A DNA stretch of 64,000 nt from Candidatus Melainabacteria bacterium (lineage in GTDB: Bacteria > Cyanobacteriota > Vampirovibrionia > Obscuribacterales > Obscuribacteraceae), in NCBI GenBank assembly GCA_003151275.1, contig PLXC01000013.1, positions 92,787 through 156,786 of the forward strand, in the 5' to 3' direction. Positions 53,767 to 63,550 of this stretch are shown piece after piece. Below the pieces are notes generated by a model. It did not search any database. It was not told the DNA's origin and saw only the letters and a list, made by a program, of their open reading frames with translations. Each line of letters starts with the position of its first letter. Position 1 is the first letter of the stretch. The translations under genes were made by a program, and so were the position numbers.

Positions 53767-55048
53767 ATGCCAAACGATATGATCTTATATTCGTTTCCTG
53801 GTTCGCAAACTGCGCCTCTGTCTGAAATAGGTGGCAAGGCTTTATCGCTATTGCGTGGAAGTCAGGCAGGACTGCCTGTTCCTCCTGGTTTTGTGTTGCC
53901 TGTGCAGTTCTTCTCTATTTGGAACGAGGAACTCAAGTCAAGCATAGAATGGGCTGCTTTTATCGCCGCAAGCACAACCGACGAACTGCGCAAGACGTGC
54001 GAAGCTCTGAAGAACAGAGCAAAGCAACTGAAGCTTTCGGGTGCCCAGAAAAGTGTTCTGGACGAAGCGCTTAACGATTTTCCCGCTGATAGTTTGTTCG
54101 CTGTGCGGTCCTCTTCGCCGGAGGAGGATCTTGAGGGTTCGTCATTCGCGGGCGGCTACGAAACTATTCTTGGTGTAACTATTGGTACCATGGAAAGAGC
54201 TGTGATCACCGCTTTCGCCTCGTGTCTTGATGTGCGCGTAGTGGTGTATAAGAAAGAGCATGGCTTTGGTATCACTGATCCCAAAATCGCACTTGTCGTT
54301 ATGCAACAAATTGCCAGCGAAATTTCCGGAGTTGGATTTTCGTTGAATCCGGTCACGAACGATTATGACGAGGCTGTGTTCAACGCCAACTGGGGGCTCG
54401 GTGAGACTGTTGTCGCAGGTCTGGTCACACCCGATGAATTTATTGTTGACAAAGTCTCGCTGAGTGTTAAACGCGAAGAGTTGGGCAGCAAAGAGTTTTC
54501 AATCTGGCTGACGCCGGAAGGTGGCACGCACGAGCGGGCAGCCTATCGCAGCAAAGACTCTACGCTGACACAGGAACAACTGACCTCGCTTACCCAGTTG
54601 GTCATGAAAGTCGAGGAACTGTACGGTCGCCCGATCGATATTGAATGGGCATTTGCTTCCGAGAAGTTGTATTTATTGCAAGCGCGTCCAATCACTACCT
54701 ACGCTTTCCAATATTATGGTGTTGGCCGGCAAGGAAAAGTTCGTCAAATTTTTCCAAAATCTCGATCCCCTGGCGGCGGCAACTCTTGAACAGGTCGATG
54801 AGAAAGAATACTTGGGAAATCCGGATATCAAACACCTGCCACTGCAGATGGTGTGGCGTGCACCGGAGCTGGTAACCCACTTAGTTGGAGCAGAGCTGAT
54901 GCCTGAGCATGCGCATCGTCAGGCCCAGCACGAAATCGAAATTTTCAAAAAGGATGCATTGGAAATAGCTAATGAAAATTTATCAGTCAAAGAAGTGGCC
55001 CAAAAACTAACAGGGCGGCAAGTCCCTGTCAATCTAGACAGGCGATGA
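53767..55048 (+). pseudogene. PEP synthase-like ATP-binding protein, frameshifted and short
   Basis: The first frame (GGGAG before ATG 53767, to 54789) is a full PPDK/PpsA-type pyruvate/ATP-binding domain: GGKALSLLR, PVPPGFVL, FAVRSSSPEEDLEGSSFAG, GVGFSLNPVTN, WGLGETVVAG and YLLQARPITTY. After that point the sequence runs on in another frame (LPTLSNIMVLAGKEKFVKFF, NPDIKHLPLQMVWRAPELV) to 55048, so a one-base shift lies near 54691-54705. Even joined (about 427 residues) it lacks the phosphohistidine and PEP-binding domains of PpsA, so it was a short family member or a 3'-deleted gene before the shift. Confidence 0.7.
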
Positions 55049-55210
55049 TCCTGACTGTGGTCAATCCCTTGTGTGAAGACAATCTCCGGGCATGAAGCGC
55101 ATCTCAACATTCCGTCTGCTCTCGCGGCACTATCCCCACCCGGGGCTTAGCTAGAAACGGGAGGCGTTGGCGGCTAAAATAACTCGAGTTAGCGAATTGG
55201 GGTATCTCGT

Positions 55211-55426
55211 ATGAAGCGAAGAAGCGCGCGTGGACAGAGTATGGTTGAGTATGCGCTCGGGCTTGGATGCGTGGCAGCTCTTTGCATGGTTGCACTTGGC
55301 TCTCTGGGGCACATGAATGGACACATGATTCATGAGATAGAAGAAGCGGTCAACTACGGCGGGCCAACGTCTGCGCACCCCGTAGACATGGTCAAGGTGC
55401 AAGCGACCCCTTGGAACATCAACTAG
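55211..55426 (+). CDS. Flp/Fap-type pilin-like small protein
   Basis: This 71-residue protein has a basic leader, RGQSMVEYAL at the start of the hydrophobic helix (the prepilin-peptidase type G/QSxxEY site of Flp and TadE-like proteins), then GLGCVAALCMVALGSLG and a short hydrophilic tail. It probably is a minor pilin or pseudopilin. No tad genes are next to it. Confidence 0.7.
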   Translation: MKRRSARGQSMVEYALGLGCVAALCMVALGSLGHMNGHMIHEIEEAVNYGGPTSAHPVDMVKVQATPWNIN

Positions 55427-55618
55427 GACGATAAACTAGGATCTTAAAAACTAGTCTGCAGTTTTTGTTTTGCGAAAAGCTTTGACTAACAAACACTGAT
55501 CGAATTTTTTGAAATATTGAAGAATCGCTACGAAGATTATTGATACGAACGGCACAGTTTGCATGACTGTTTCAAGAATGTGATGGGAACAGCAAGGTTG
55601 CATAGATGTTACACCAGC

Positions 55619-55957
55619 CTAGTGACAGCACTCTTTGTTTGACGCCTTGATGTCGACTTCGATCGAATCGACATCGTGCAAATAGAGCTCTGGTGCTCTA
55701 CGAAACACTTGCATTAGTTCTTCTATTACACGTGCAGAATCTTGTTTTTGTATGGCGTCAACCACGCATGTTTCGAGATGCTGCTTGAGCATTACTTCTG
55801 AAGTCTTATCCAACGCCGCTTGGACCGCCTTTAGCTGATTGAGCACGTCCATGCAATATCGTTTTTCATCGACCATGCGGTAGACGGAATTTAAGTGCCC
55901 GATCGCTTTTGAAAGGCGTAGCTTTAGTTTTTCTTTGGAGTCATCGGTTATTGGCAT
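55619..55957 (-). CDS. CsoR/FrmR-family metal- or aldehyde-responsive repressor
   Basis: This 112-residue all-helical repressor of the DUF156 family has Cys35 (RYCMDVLNQL), His60 and Cys64 (LKQHLETCV) in the positions of the CsoR Cu(I) ligands. The C terminus has an extra NKECCH. The family binds GC-rich operators as a tetramer and releases them on metal or thiol modification. The regulated gene is not obvious; the small membrane-type gene at 56054 lies nearby. Confidence 0.88.
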   Translation of the reverse strand: MPITDDSKEKLKLRLSKAIGHLNSVYRMVDEKRYCMDVLNQLKAVQAALDKTSEVMLKQHLETCVVDAIQKQDSARVIEELMQVFRRAPELYLHDVDSIEVDIKASNKECCH

Positions 55958-56053
55958 TCCGAGAGTTTACGATAAACGAGTCTTAAATGCGTGCGCAAGC
56001 GCGTTTCAATTTACTCATATTGACTAAATTCGCTGCCGTACATTCATCTGTTC

Positions 56054-56299
56054 TTAAGCCATATGTCTAAACGTGTGCGGATGCGCGCTAGCTTTGTGAA
56101 TTTGCTTCCCAACAACTGAGCCTTTCATGTTGTGAGGCATGAAACAGAGCACAAGAATCGCACAAACTTCCATCGCCACAATAGAAATCACTAGAGGACT
56201 GCGCATGCTAGTCTGCTCAAGAACGAGCTCACTGTCTAGTGAACGCGAACGAAGACTGCTAATTTGGTTTGCCGTGCCAAAATCGTATTTGTGAAACAT
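56054..56299 (-). CDS. small single-span membrane protein
   Basis: This 81-residue protein is polar to about residue 35 and then has one membrane helix (LVISIVAMEVCAILVLCFMP), ending in a His-rich tail (HKASAHPHTFRH). GGAGGTG lies just before the ATG at 56299, a strong site that favours this start over 56320. The His-rich tail and the CsoR-type repressor next to it suggest a metal link, which is inference. Confidence 0.55.
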   Translation of the reverse strand: MFHKYDFGTANQISSLRSRSLDSELVLEQTSMRSPLVISIVAMEVCAILVLCFMPHNMKGSVVGKQIHKASAHPHTFRHMA

Positions 56300-56358
56300 A
56301 ACTTTCACCTCCAATTCCAAACTAGCAAACGGTTGTGGAGAAAGTGTGAGTGTGCAGA

Positions 56359-59049
56359 TCAGTCAATACCCAGATGCACAAATGGTGCCCAGGCGTGGAT
56401 TGGTTGTCCGCTTCGAGCCGCAGCCCGCTGTGCTTCTCTTAAGGCATCCGCGATTTGCAGCTGCGTTCCGTCTGATGCAGGCACCAGATATTTATGGAAT
56501 TCTTGCATCAGTTCTGCCGTTGACCGATCCGCTACTTCCCATAAACTCAGTACCAGATTTGGCATTCCCGCATACATCAAAGCGCGCGCCAGTCCCAGAA
56601 TTTCACCACCCTCAGTGATCTTGTTGACCCCTGTTTGGCACGCTGAGAGCACCAACAATTTCCCGCAATCAGTTCGCAGAGCATTGCCCTGCAAAATCGC
56701 CGCAGCAGTTAAAATACTTCCATCAGCAAGCACCAATCCCGAGGCCAGCGGTTCTTCAGAGTTGAAGACAGCGTGTCCCGCGAAATGTACAACTGGATAC
56801 TGACTGAAAAGTTCAGACAACGATTGTTTGACTTCATCGTTTCTCAGAAGCTTGGCTCCTGAAGCTTGAGCTCCGAAGATGTTTTGTGCCTCTTCCATTG
56901 TGTAGCTCAAGTCTTCTAAACCAGCTGCTGAACGCAGTCGGGAGCTGAAAACCAATCCCTCTTTTCTGGTCGCTGAGTAATCGCTGATCGCCGACACCAA
57001 ATATTTGTTGGCGTCAACGCCGACGTTTCGATTCGCCTTGGCCAAAACTGGAATCAAACTCGTGGTCGGCAGATAGCTGATCGAGAATCTTTCACAGATG
57101 AATGCTTTGCCATCATGCAGTGCTGAAAACGGCAGATGATACAAGCTTGAATGCGGAACAATTAAAAGGCGATCGATATTCTCAGGAAGATCTGATATCA
57201 CCGGTGCCACCAGTTTGTTGTACAAGCGTTTGCACAAACTGGCGGGAACTTCCCAGCCCTCGGTTGCGGACATCTCCAGGAAGCTGGCTAAATCAGCGGC
57301 GAATGATTCACGGTCTTCATCGCTGGCGATGATGTTGATATTTGGTTCGTCTTTGCCATACCAAATGCCGGCCGAGACAATGTACTGGTCAGTCCAATAG
57401 AACTCGAGTATGGCGGTGTTTCGATTCAATGAGTGTTGCTCAGGCTCATTCACTTTTGGCGTCGTCCACAGTGACTTGATTTCTTCGAAATTTAGAGTGC
57501 TGGCAGCGACAAGTCCAGCATAGTTTGGATGTCTTCGGCGCAATTGATTGACGACATCACGCCACTCGGAATAAATTTTTTGCGAATCCTCTGGTGCTAG
57601 AGTCGCGCCTCTTGAGCCACTTTCGCTTGCCGGCGGTCCTTGCCAGAACAATCTTTCGAAGTGGGCAATTTGACTGCGCAGGTCCGATTCACGTCTGATC
57701 AAGCGAGCGAGTGATTGATCTGCGCTTTCAGTTAGTTCCGAAATATCGATCGGGGAATTGCTGAGCAAATCTAACAAGGCGCGGGATTTGGCTCTGCCAA
57801 CGTATTCCAATGCCTCGACGCGCTTGCCCATCGATAGACAAACACTGACCATATCTCGATAGAGTTCCTGTCCACGGTTAGCAAAGCTCGTTTTCAAATC
57901 ATCCGCTTTGATCGACGAACGCTGTTCATCAAACAAATTAATTGCCTTTTCGAAACATTCGAAGGCGGGCTGTAACTGTTCACGCGCCTCATAAACTTTG
58001 CCTATGTTGGAGAGGTAAATACGCTCTCCTTGCCTATCGTCGATATCTTCGCTAATTTGCAGAGCTTGCTCGTAATATTCAAGCGCGGTTTCCACCTCGC
58101 CTTTAGTCATAAAGCAATCGCCAAGACTGTCTAAATGAGCCGCTTCAGATTGCTGATCGCCAAACTCACGGGCAAATTCAACTGCCTTGGCGCAGCAATC
58201 AACGGCCTTGTCGACGTTGTCTAACTTCAACCAGGTCGTGCCGATATTACCCAGCCAAATCCCCAGCCTTCGACCGTCTCCAGAGGACTCAGAAAAATTC
58301 AAAGCATCCTGATAACACATGATCGCGTCTTGAAAGCGCTTCAATTCAAAAAATGCATTGCCTTGACTGCCTCTGCAAATCGCCTGGGTGCGCGTGTCTT
58401 GATTTGCTTCCGCTTCGTTGTAAGCGATTGCATAGTATTTTACGGCGTCTTCAAATAGCCCGAGTTCAGCCATAGCGAGCCCAAGACTGCCCAGCCATGT
58501 GGAGCGATTCGGTGTTTCCTTGCGCGCTTCAAGCGCATGGCGAAACCATTCCGATGCTTGCTCAGCCCAGCCCCGCTCGAGATATAAGCGACCCAAGTTT
58601 CCAAAAGAAATTTCCATACCGACGACATCTTCTGATGTGTAAGCAGCTTCTAGAGCCTGAAGGAAGTGTTGAATAGCCTCGTCGCAATGTCCCCGATCGC
58701 GTTCGTACTCGCCCAACAACAGGCTTGCGTGTGCCTCGATTTGGGTCAAGCCGTTATCTCGCGCGATTTGAGCAGATTGCATGAAGTCAGAGCGCGCCTC
58801 CTCCAACAAACCGCTGGCTTGCTTGGCGACTCCTAGATAGCTGACGAAAACTGCGTAGGCGGCGGGATCTTTGATCGTATGCGCCAGCTCAACGGCCCCG
58901 GCGTAAGACTTCAAAGCCAGCTCAAAATCGCCAGCTTGTAAGGCATCCCAGCCTTCTTTGCCTTGACGTTCCATTGAGGCACGCTTCTTATTATTTGCTA
59001 GGGATTTATTCCCCATACGAAACCTCTGAGCACGCGATGTCGTTCTCAC
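56359..59049 (-). CDS. TPR-CHAT domain protein
   Basis: This 896-residue protein has about ten TPR units (residues of about 35-400; for example GNAFFELKRFQDAIMCYQDAL) followed by a caspase-like CHAT domain. The catalytic dyad is visible as VVHFAGHAVF (His) and LVLSACQTG (Cys). CHAT proteases cleave partner proteins in signalling and immune-like systems such as Craspase and gasdermin activation. No gasdermin, CRISPR or partner gene is adjacent, so the substrate is unknown. An ATG 12 codons in (MGNKSLANNKK) is an alternative start. Confidence 0.88.
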   Translation of the reverse strand: MRTTSRAQRFRMGNKSLANNKKRASMERQGKEGWDALQAGDFELALKSYAGAVELAHTIKDPAAYAVFVSYLGVAKQASGLLEEARSDFMQSAQIARDNGLTQIEAHASLLLGEYERDRGHCDEAIQHFLQALEAAYTSEDVVGMEISFGNLGRLYLERGWAEQASEWFRHALEARKETPNRSTWLGSLGLAMAELGLFEDAVKYYAIAYNEAEANQDTRTQAICRGSQGNAFFELKRFQDAIMCYQDALNFSESSGDGRRLGIWLGNIGTTWLKLDNVDKAVDCCAKAVEFAREFGDQQSEAAHLDSLGDCFMTKGEVETALEYYEQALQISEDIDDRQGERIYLSNIGKVYEAREQLQPAFECFEKAINLFDEQRSSIKADDLKTSFANRGQELYRDMVSVCLSMGKRVEALEYVGRAKSRALLDLLSNSPIDISELTESADQSLARLIRRESDLRSQIAHFERLFWQGPPASESGSRGATLAPEDSQKIYSEWRDVVNQLRRRHPNYAGLVAASTLNFEEIKSLWTTPKVNEPEQHSLNRNTAILEFYWTDQYIVSAGIWYGKDEPNINIIASDEDRESFAADLASFLEMSATEGWEVPASLCKRLYNKLVAPVISDLPENIDRLLIVPHSSLYHLPFSALHDGKAFICERFSISYLPTTSLIPVLAKANRNVGVDANKYLVSAISDYSATRKEGLVFSSRLRSAAGLEDLSYTMEEAQNIFGAQASGAKLLRNDEVKQSLSELFSQYPVVHFAGHAVFNSEEPLASGLVLADGSILTAAAILQGNALRTDCGKLLVLSACQTGVNKITEGGEILGLARALMYAGMPNLVLSLWEVADRSTAELMQEFHKYLVPASDGTQLQIADALREAQRAAARSGQPIHAWAPFVHLGID

Positions 59050-59263
59050 AGTTTAAGCTCAATACGTTTATTGCGACCATGTTTTCCCAATCAGCCCGGA
59101 AACGTTTGTTCCTTTGCTGACTGTATTTATCCGGGGATGAGGGTTTTTCGACAAAATGAAAACACGCCGTTTAAACGACGTGTGGCTTCAAACTCGAAAT
59201 GGAGCGCGGAACTCCAGTCCCGCCTCGATCCGCGTTATGGGCGACACTCTAAGTGTTTACTGA

Positions 59264-60376
59264 TTATTGAGCCAGGGGCGGCTGAAGAGTATATGCAGGA
59301 TATGTCGCGATGCGCAGCGCTTGTGGTTGAGGTCGGGCTGCCTGCATCATCTGCGTGTGACCGGGCGCGCTGTGCTTGTGACTTGGACGCGGCGCGAAAT
59401 GGTTGTAATTGGCTGGTTGCGGGGCGGCGAATCCGCGCGACTGCATGTGGGTTTGGAACCCGCCTGGTGGAAGATTGTGCGCTGTTTGAGGACCATGCCA
59501 TGAGCCGAAATAGGCTGGTGGCGCCGTCACTTGATTCTTGACGCGACTGCGAATTAGAGATTTTAATTGATCTTGTGGCAGCAGGCTCAGTGGGAATGGC
59601 GCTGGACCTGCTCCTTGTTGTTGTTGCGATGATTCCGTTTGTGGTGGGCGAATGATGTCGTTGCCTGTGTTTGACGGCACTGGCACTGGAGGAGCGGCGA
59701 TTTCGTCTGCGCTTGGATAACCGAGATCGGCCATGCGTTCTTCAGATGGAATCGCTGCTGGCGCTTGTGCTAGCAGTGCACCACCTTGGCGGATCATGCG
59801 CTCGCCCTGACGCGGTTGCCCGAGCCAATCATTGCTCTGCGTATTGGCTGCGACTTGAGGTTGAAATTGCATCGGTCTGCTGACCGTTCTTCTTGCCTGA
59901 CGATTGACTCTAACTTGTCCAGGCACAGCGAGAACTTGGTTTGCCATCACACGAGGCGACGAGTAGCGAGCAAGAGAGGCGGCATCATAAGTAGATATGG
60001 AGCGATCATAGGTGCGCGGCATTTCAGGCATTGGTTGAGCGCCAAACTCACTGATTTGACCAGAAAGATTCGCTTGTTGTGGGGCAGCCATGCGAGGCGT
60101 CTGGGAAAGCAATTCAAGCTCTAAGTCGCGCTTGCTAGGCAACTTCCTGCCCGGTACAAACGGGCGAAGCTTGACGCCGTAAGCTGTTTTGAGAGTCTGG
60201 TCGGGCTGTGCGCGTAATGCAGACAAAATGATTTTGCTGCGCTGCGCTTTGGCCGGCGCTTGGGTACTTGAAAGACTGGCTTTGAGAAAGTCGACGGTTC
60301 CGTTATCTTCCGCCTGTGCCGCACTTTGAGCGGCTAGGGGGAGACTTAAACTTACTAGGATTGCCGAGAATTTCAT
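59264..60376 (-). CDS. exported Pro/Gln-rich protein
   Basis: This 370-residue protein has a signal peptide (MKFSAILVSLSLPLAAQSAA, cleavage near AQA/ED) and a long low-complexity body rich in Pro, Gln, Ala and Arg, with no recognised domain. It is probably extended in the periplasm or on the surface. The only hint of structure is an N-terminal segment (residues of about 25-100). It is a lineage-specific protein by look. Confidence 0.6.
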   Translation of the reverse strand: MKFSAILVSLSLPLAAQSAAQAEDNGTVDFLKASLSSTQAPAKAQRSKIILSALRAQPDQTLKTAYGVKLRPFVPGRKLPSKRDLELELLSQTPRMAAPQQANLSGQISEFGAQPMPEMPRTYDRSISTYDAASLARYSSPRVMANQVLAVPGQVRVNRQARRTVSRPMQFQPQVAANTQSNDWLGQPRQGERMIRQGGALLAQAPAAIPSEERMADLGYPSADEIAAPPVPVPSNTGNDIIRPPQTESSQQQQGAGPAPFPLSLLPQDQLKSLIRSRVKNQVTAPPAYFGSWHGPQTAHNLPPGGFQTHMQSRGFAAPQPANYNHFAPRPSHKHSAPGHTQMMQAARPQPQALRIATYPAYTLQPPLAQ

Positions 60377-60571
60377 TTATAAAAGGTATCCGTCGGTGGG
60401 TGCGACATCGATTTATTTGCCGAATTTGCCGGGTGCTTTCGGATTATGCCGAGCAGCTTGCTGCATAGGCTATCCTCGGATTCGATGACTAAAGTCTATT
60501 TGAGCGACCATAGACTGTCACTGGGAGAAGTACGCATTAGACCGCCCGAAAAGCCTGATGGGCCCTAAAGG

Positions 60572-60589
60572 GTGGGGGAATTCCCCCAC
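60572..60589. promoter_or_regulatory. perfect 18-bp palindrome
   Basis: GTGGGGGAATTCCCCCAC is its own reverse complement. It lies in the gap between the response regulator (ending 60609) and the exported protein starting at 60376. No U-run follows, so an operator or protein site is as likely as a terminator. Confidence 0.45.
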
Positions 60590-60608
60590 TGGCAACTGGT
60601 GGTTGTTA

Positions 60609-61295
60609 TCAGTCCCAAACGAGTCGATAGCCGACGCCGCGAACCGTGAGAATGTGTTTTGGCTGACTTGGATTTTCTTCTAACTTTTCGCGCAGATATC
60701 TAATGTGGACATCCACCGTTCTACTCTCGCCCAGGAAGTCTGAACCCCAGACTTGTGCGAAGAGCTGATCTCTCGTGAACACCCGGTTTGGATGCTTGGC
60801 CATAGCGGCGAGCAGCTCGAATTCCTTAAACGTGAGATCGATTTGTTGAGTGCCAACCATGACCGTGCGGCTGTCCATGTCGATCGCCAAATTGCCCAGC
60901 CGAATACCCTTGGGCTGAGACGGGGCCACTACTGGACTTTCACGCAAGTGGGCTTTGACTCGGGCGACTAGTTCGCGGATGCGAACCGGTTTCGAGATAT
61001 AGTCGTTGGCACCGAGTTCCAAACCGACAACTGTATCGATTTCGGAAGTTCGGGCTGTGAGCATGAGAATTGGAGTCTTCCTGTCATTTGCCCGCACACG
61101 TCGACAGACCTCATATCCATCGAGCCCTGGCATCATTAGGTCAAGGATAATTAGGTCAGGCTTTTCGGACTCGATTAACTGCATGGCTTTGTGCCCATCG
61201 TGGGCCAGCAAAGTCGTGAACCCTTCCTGATTCAGGACATACTGAATCGAATTCGCGATTTCGACTTCATCATCAACTATAAGCAACTTTTTCAT
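60609..61295 (-). CDS. OmpR/PhoB-family response regulator
   Basis: This 228-residue regulator has a receiver domain with IVDDE (acidic pair at 8-9), phospho-acceptor Asp52 (LIILDLMMPGLDG), LMLTAR and the Lys in YISKPV. A winged-helix output domain follows with FLGESRTVDVHIRYLREKLE and HILTVRGVGYRLV. The ATG at 61295 is used because KKLLIVDDE is the normal start; the frame is open to 61322. No kinase gene is adjacent. Confidence 0.9.
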   Translation of the reverse strand: MKKLLIVDDEVEIANSIQYVLNQEGFTTLLAHDGHKAMQLIESEKPDLIILDLMMPGLDGYEVCRRVRANDRKTPILMLTARTSEIDTVVGLELGANDYISKPVRIRELVARVKAHLRESPVVAPSQPKGIRLGNLAIDMDSRTVMVGTQQIDLTFKEFELLAAMAKHPNRVFTRDQLFAQVWGSDFLGESRTVDVHIRYLREKLEENPSQPKHILTVRGVGYRLVWD

Positions 61296-61411
61296 TTTCA
61301 CTGTGCTGCGATCTTGACGCACCCTTCATAGTATCATCGACATTATGTAGCGGCTGAGTTAAGAGTCTGAGTTAAGAGATAGCGTTGGCATTCCCCTTCC
61401 GTGACAGTTTA

Positions 61412-62674
61412 ATGCAAAGCTGCAGAACTCCGGCTTCATGGCAACGGTCAGTTTTTAGAATTGCCGTCATGCTTGGCATTCTTTTCTTCACAAATTATGT
61501 GCTCAGTTTGGACGCTGTGGCGGCAAAGAAGGCGCCTGTCAATACTGAGTATGACTTGCTGAGCAGGGTTAATTTTCCGCCGTATCCTCCGAACATGCGT
61601 TACCCAGTGCGGGTTGGCATTGGCAACCGCAAAGGCTCGACGCGGATTGCAGTGTGGGCTCCAGGGGCAGTGTTTGTCGATTTCAAGCCGATTTTTCTTT
61701 TGCAACCGGGGTTGGTATATCAGATAGCCAATGGGCGTATCACTGAATATGCTACTGGGCGCAGCTGCGCTTTGCCTGTCGATAAGCGAACGCGGATTGC
61801 CTCTCGGGATTATCAGGTTTGGTGTGACAGCAAGTGGTGGCGTGGGTCGCTGGAAATAATCCATTTCCAAAATTCATTAACCGTGATCAATTTGCTTGAT
61901 TTGGAGAATTATTTGATGGGCGTTGTGCCCTCTGAAATGCCCTCAAGCTGGCATCTGGAAGCTTTGAAAGCACAGGCTGTGGCGGCGCGCAGCTACGCCA
62001 CGGCGCACCTGGGCGCCGGATCCAAGTGGTTTAAGAGCGAAGGATATGACGTAGTTCCTGATGTTCGAGATCAAGCTTATAAGGGACGCGCAGCTGAAGC
62101 TCGTAGCACCGACAGGGCGATTGCCGAAACCCAAGGCATAATCTTGAAAGATTCGGGCAAAGTGAAACCCGGATTCTACAGAGCATGGGTGGGCGATTTC
62201 TACGAGAATCTTAATATCCGCACGAAAGCCGTGCCGACCGTCACGTTGGAGAAATTGACCGGTGTTCATCAAATCGTCGGCGTCACTGTAAAGCAGTGGG
62301 ACGCTAATGCCAATGCTCACAGCATTCAGGTGTTGGGCGCCAAGAACTCTAAGGAGGTTTACGGAATCGAGTTGGCTAAGCGATTGGGATTCACCACCGC
62401 TGGTATCATCGACGTCAGGGAGTCTGGACCGAATTGGGTGTTCACTTATCGTGGACCGGGGAACGGATCCCGCGGTCTGAGCCAACATGGCGCCGACATG
62501 CTTGCGGGCCGTGGCTGGAATTTCGAACAGATACTTAGGCAGTATTATCAAGATCCCGACGGAAGGTTGCGCCTGGATTATATGGACGGATACAAAGCTG
62601 CTTCAGCGTTCAGACCGCGCCCGATGCCAATTAAGGAAACTCCGACCGAACCTACCCCATCTGAAACAGAGTAA
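61412..62674 (+). CDS. SpoIID/LytB-domain protein
   Basis: This roughly 420-residue protein starts with a signal/anchor segment (VFRIAVMLGILFFTNYVLSL), then the SpoIID family core. That core shows YLMGVVPSEMPSSWHLEALKAQAVAARSYA-like blocks (the VVPSEMP and EALKAQAVAARSYA motifs) and RGLSQHGADMLAGRGW, followed by the typical ILRQYY and a Pro-rich tail. SpoIID proteins are lytic transglycosylases on denuded glycan; in non-sporulating bacteria they act in wall remodelling. An upstream in-frame TTG at 61385 is an alternative start. Confidence 0.88.
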   Translation: MQSCRTPASWQRSVFRIAVMLGILFFTNYVLSLDAVAAKKAPVNTEYDLLSRVNFPPYPPNMRYPVRVGIGNRKGSTRIAVWAPGAVFVDFKPIFLLQPGLVYQIANGRITEYATGRSCALPVDKRTRIASRDYQVWCDSKWWRGSLEIIHFQNSLTVINLLDLENYLMGVVPSEMPSSWHLEALKAQAVAARSYATAHLGAGSKWFKSEGYDVVPDVRDQAYKGRAAEARSTDRAIAETQGIILKDSGKVKPGFYRAWVGDFYENLNIRTKAVPTVTLEKLTGVHQIVGVTVKQWDANANAHSIQVLGAKNSKEVYGIELAKRLGFTTAGIIDVRESGPNWVFTYRGPGNGSRGLSQHGADMLAGRGWNFEQILRQYYQDPDGRLRLDYMDGYKAASAFRPRPMPIKETPTEPTPSETE

Positions 62675-62676
62675 AA

Positions 62677-63489
62677 ATGTCAGAAGAACACCATATCAAG
62701 ACCGATTTCATGGACAGACAAGCCCGTGAAAGTGCGACTCCATTTATGCAAAAGTTTCCAGTGCGAGTGATGATGGTATTGCTTGCGGTTGGTATCTTAT
62801 ATGGTGGCTACAATCTCGTCATGTATTGCATGAATCTGGAGAAGAACCAGGCGATAAATAACGTTGGTGTCACACTGCAGGAGCCTGATTTGCAAGACGG
62901 AGTAGCCCGTGTTGACGTCACTATCTCTAATTTAAACGCTGTTCCCGTGGATCACATTCAATTCAAATATACTATTAATGGACCGGATGGAAACGCGGCT
63001 GCGACGGGTTTGGTAGCCATTCCTGAACTGATACCAACGGGTGCGTCAAGAACTTTTCGGCACGTCAAGCTGGGACCTTTGCAAGGCGAGGCGGCTCGCA
63101 TGAAGGCTGAACTCGTAGACCTCAAGGTTGGACCGAAGTCGACTCTGCCAGCCGGTTTAGACAGTCGCTTCACAGAAATTTTGACCCTGAAGCCTGCTGA
63201 ATCCATTCCCGCGTTCACAGAATTCGTTGGTCAGGCTCCAAACTTTGCTCCCGGTTTTATCGGGCTCGGTCGTGCTTATCTCGCCGACGGTAATGACAGC
63301 AAAGCGCGCGATGCTTTTGAAAAGGCCGTCAAGCTGGATCCCAAAAGTGCTGATGCCCATTACGCATTGGGCTTAGCTTTGCTCGGCAAAAACGCTCGTG
63401 CCACGGCCGAGAAAGAAATTGGTATCGCCTATGATCTGGCGCCAAACGATCCTGACATTCAGAAGACAATCTCAGAAAACCGTAAGTAG
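62677..63489 (+). CDS. membrane-anchored FxLYD-like and TPR protein
   Basis: This 270-residue protein has one membrane span (about 30-52, VRVMMVLLAVGILYGGYNLV), a beta-sandwich FxLYD-like domain (about 65-165, VARVDVTISNLNAVPVDHIQFKYT style), and C-terminal TPR-like helices (RDAFEKAVKLDPKSADAHYALG). It starts two bases after the SpoIID gene, so the two are probably co-transcribed and both face the envelope. Confidence 0.75.
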   Translation: MSEEHHIKTDFMDRQARESATPFMQKFPVRVMMVLLAVGILYGGYNLVMYCMNLEKNQAINNVGVTLQEPDLQDGVARVDVTISNLNAVPVDHIQFKYTINGPDGNAAATGLVAIPELIPTGASRTFRHVKLGPLQGEAARMKAELVDLKVGPKSTLPAGLDSRFTEILTLKPAESIPAFTEFVGQAPNFAPGFIGLGRAYLADGNDSKARDAFEKAVKLDPKSADAHYALGLALLGKNARATAEKEIGIAYDLAPNDPDIQKTISENRK

Positions 63490-63550
63490 ATTGCTCTGAA
63501 AATTGTGGCGGGCAGCGCACCGCAAACCTTTACGAGTCGACGTCGACCCG

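Noticed and set aside
59071..59541. 156-codon frame on the plus strand
   Set aside because: It is largely antisense to the exported protein at 59264-60376, which has a signal peptide and a normal start; this frame has neither.
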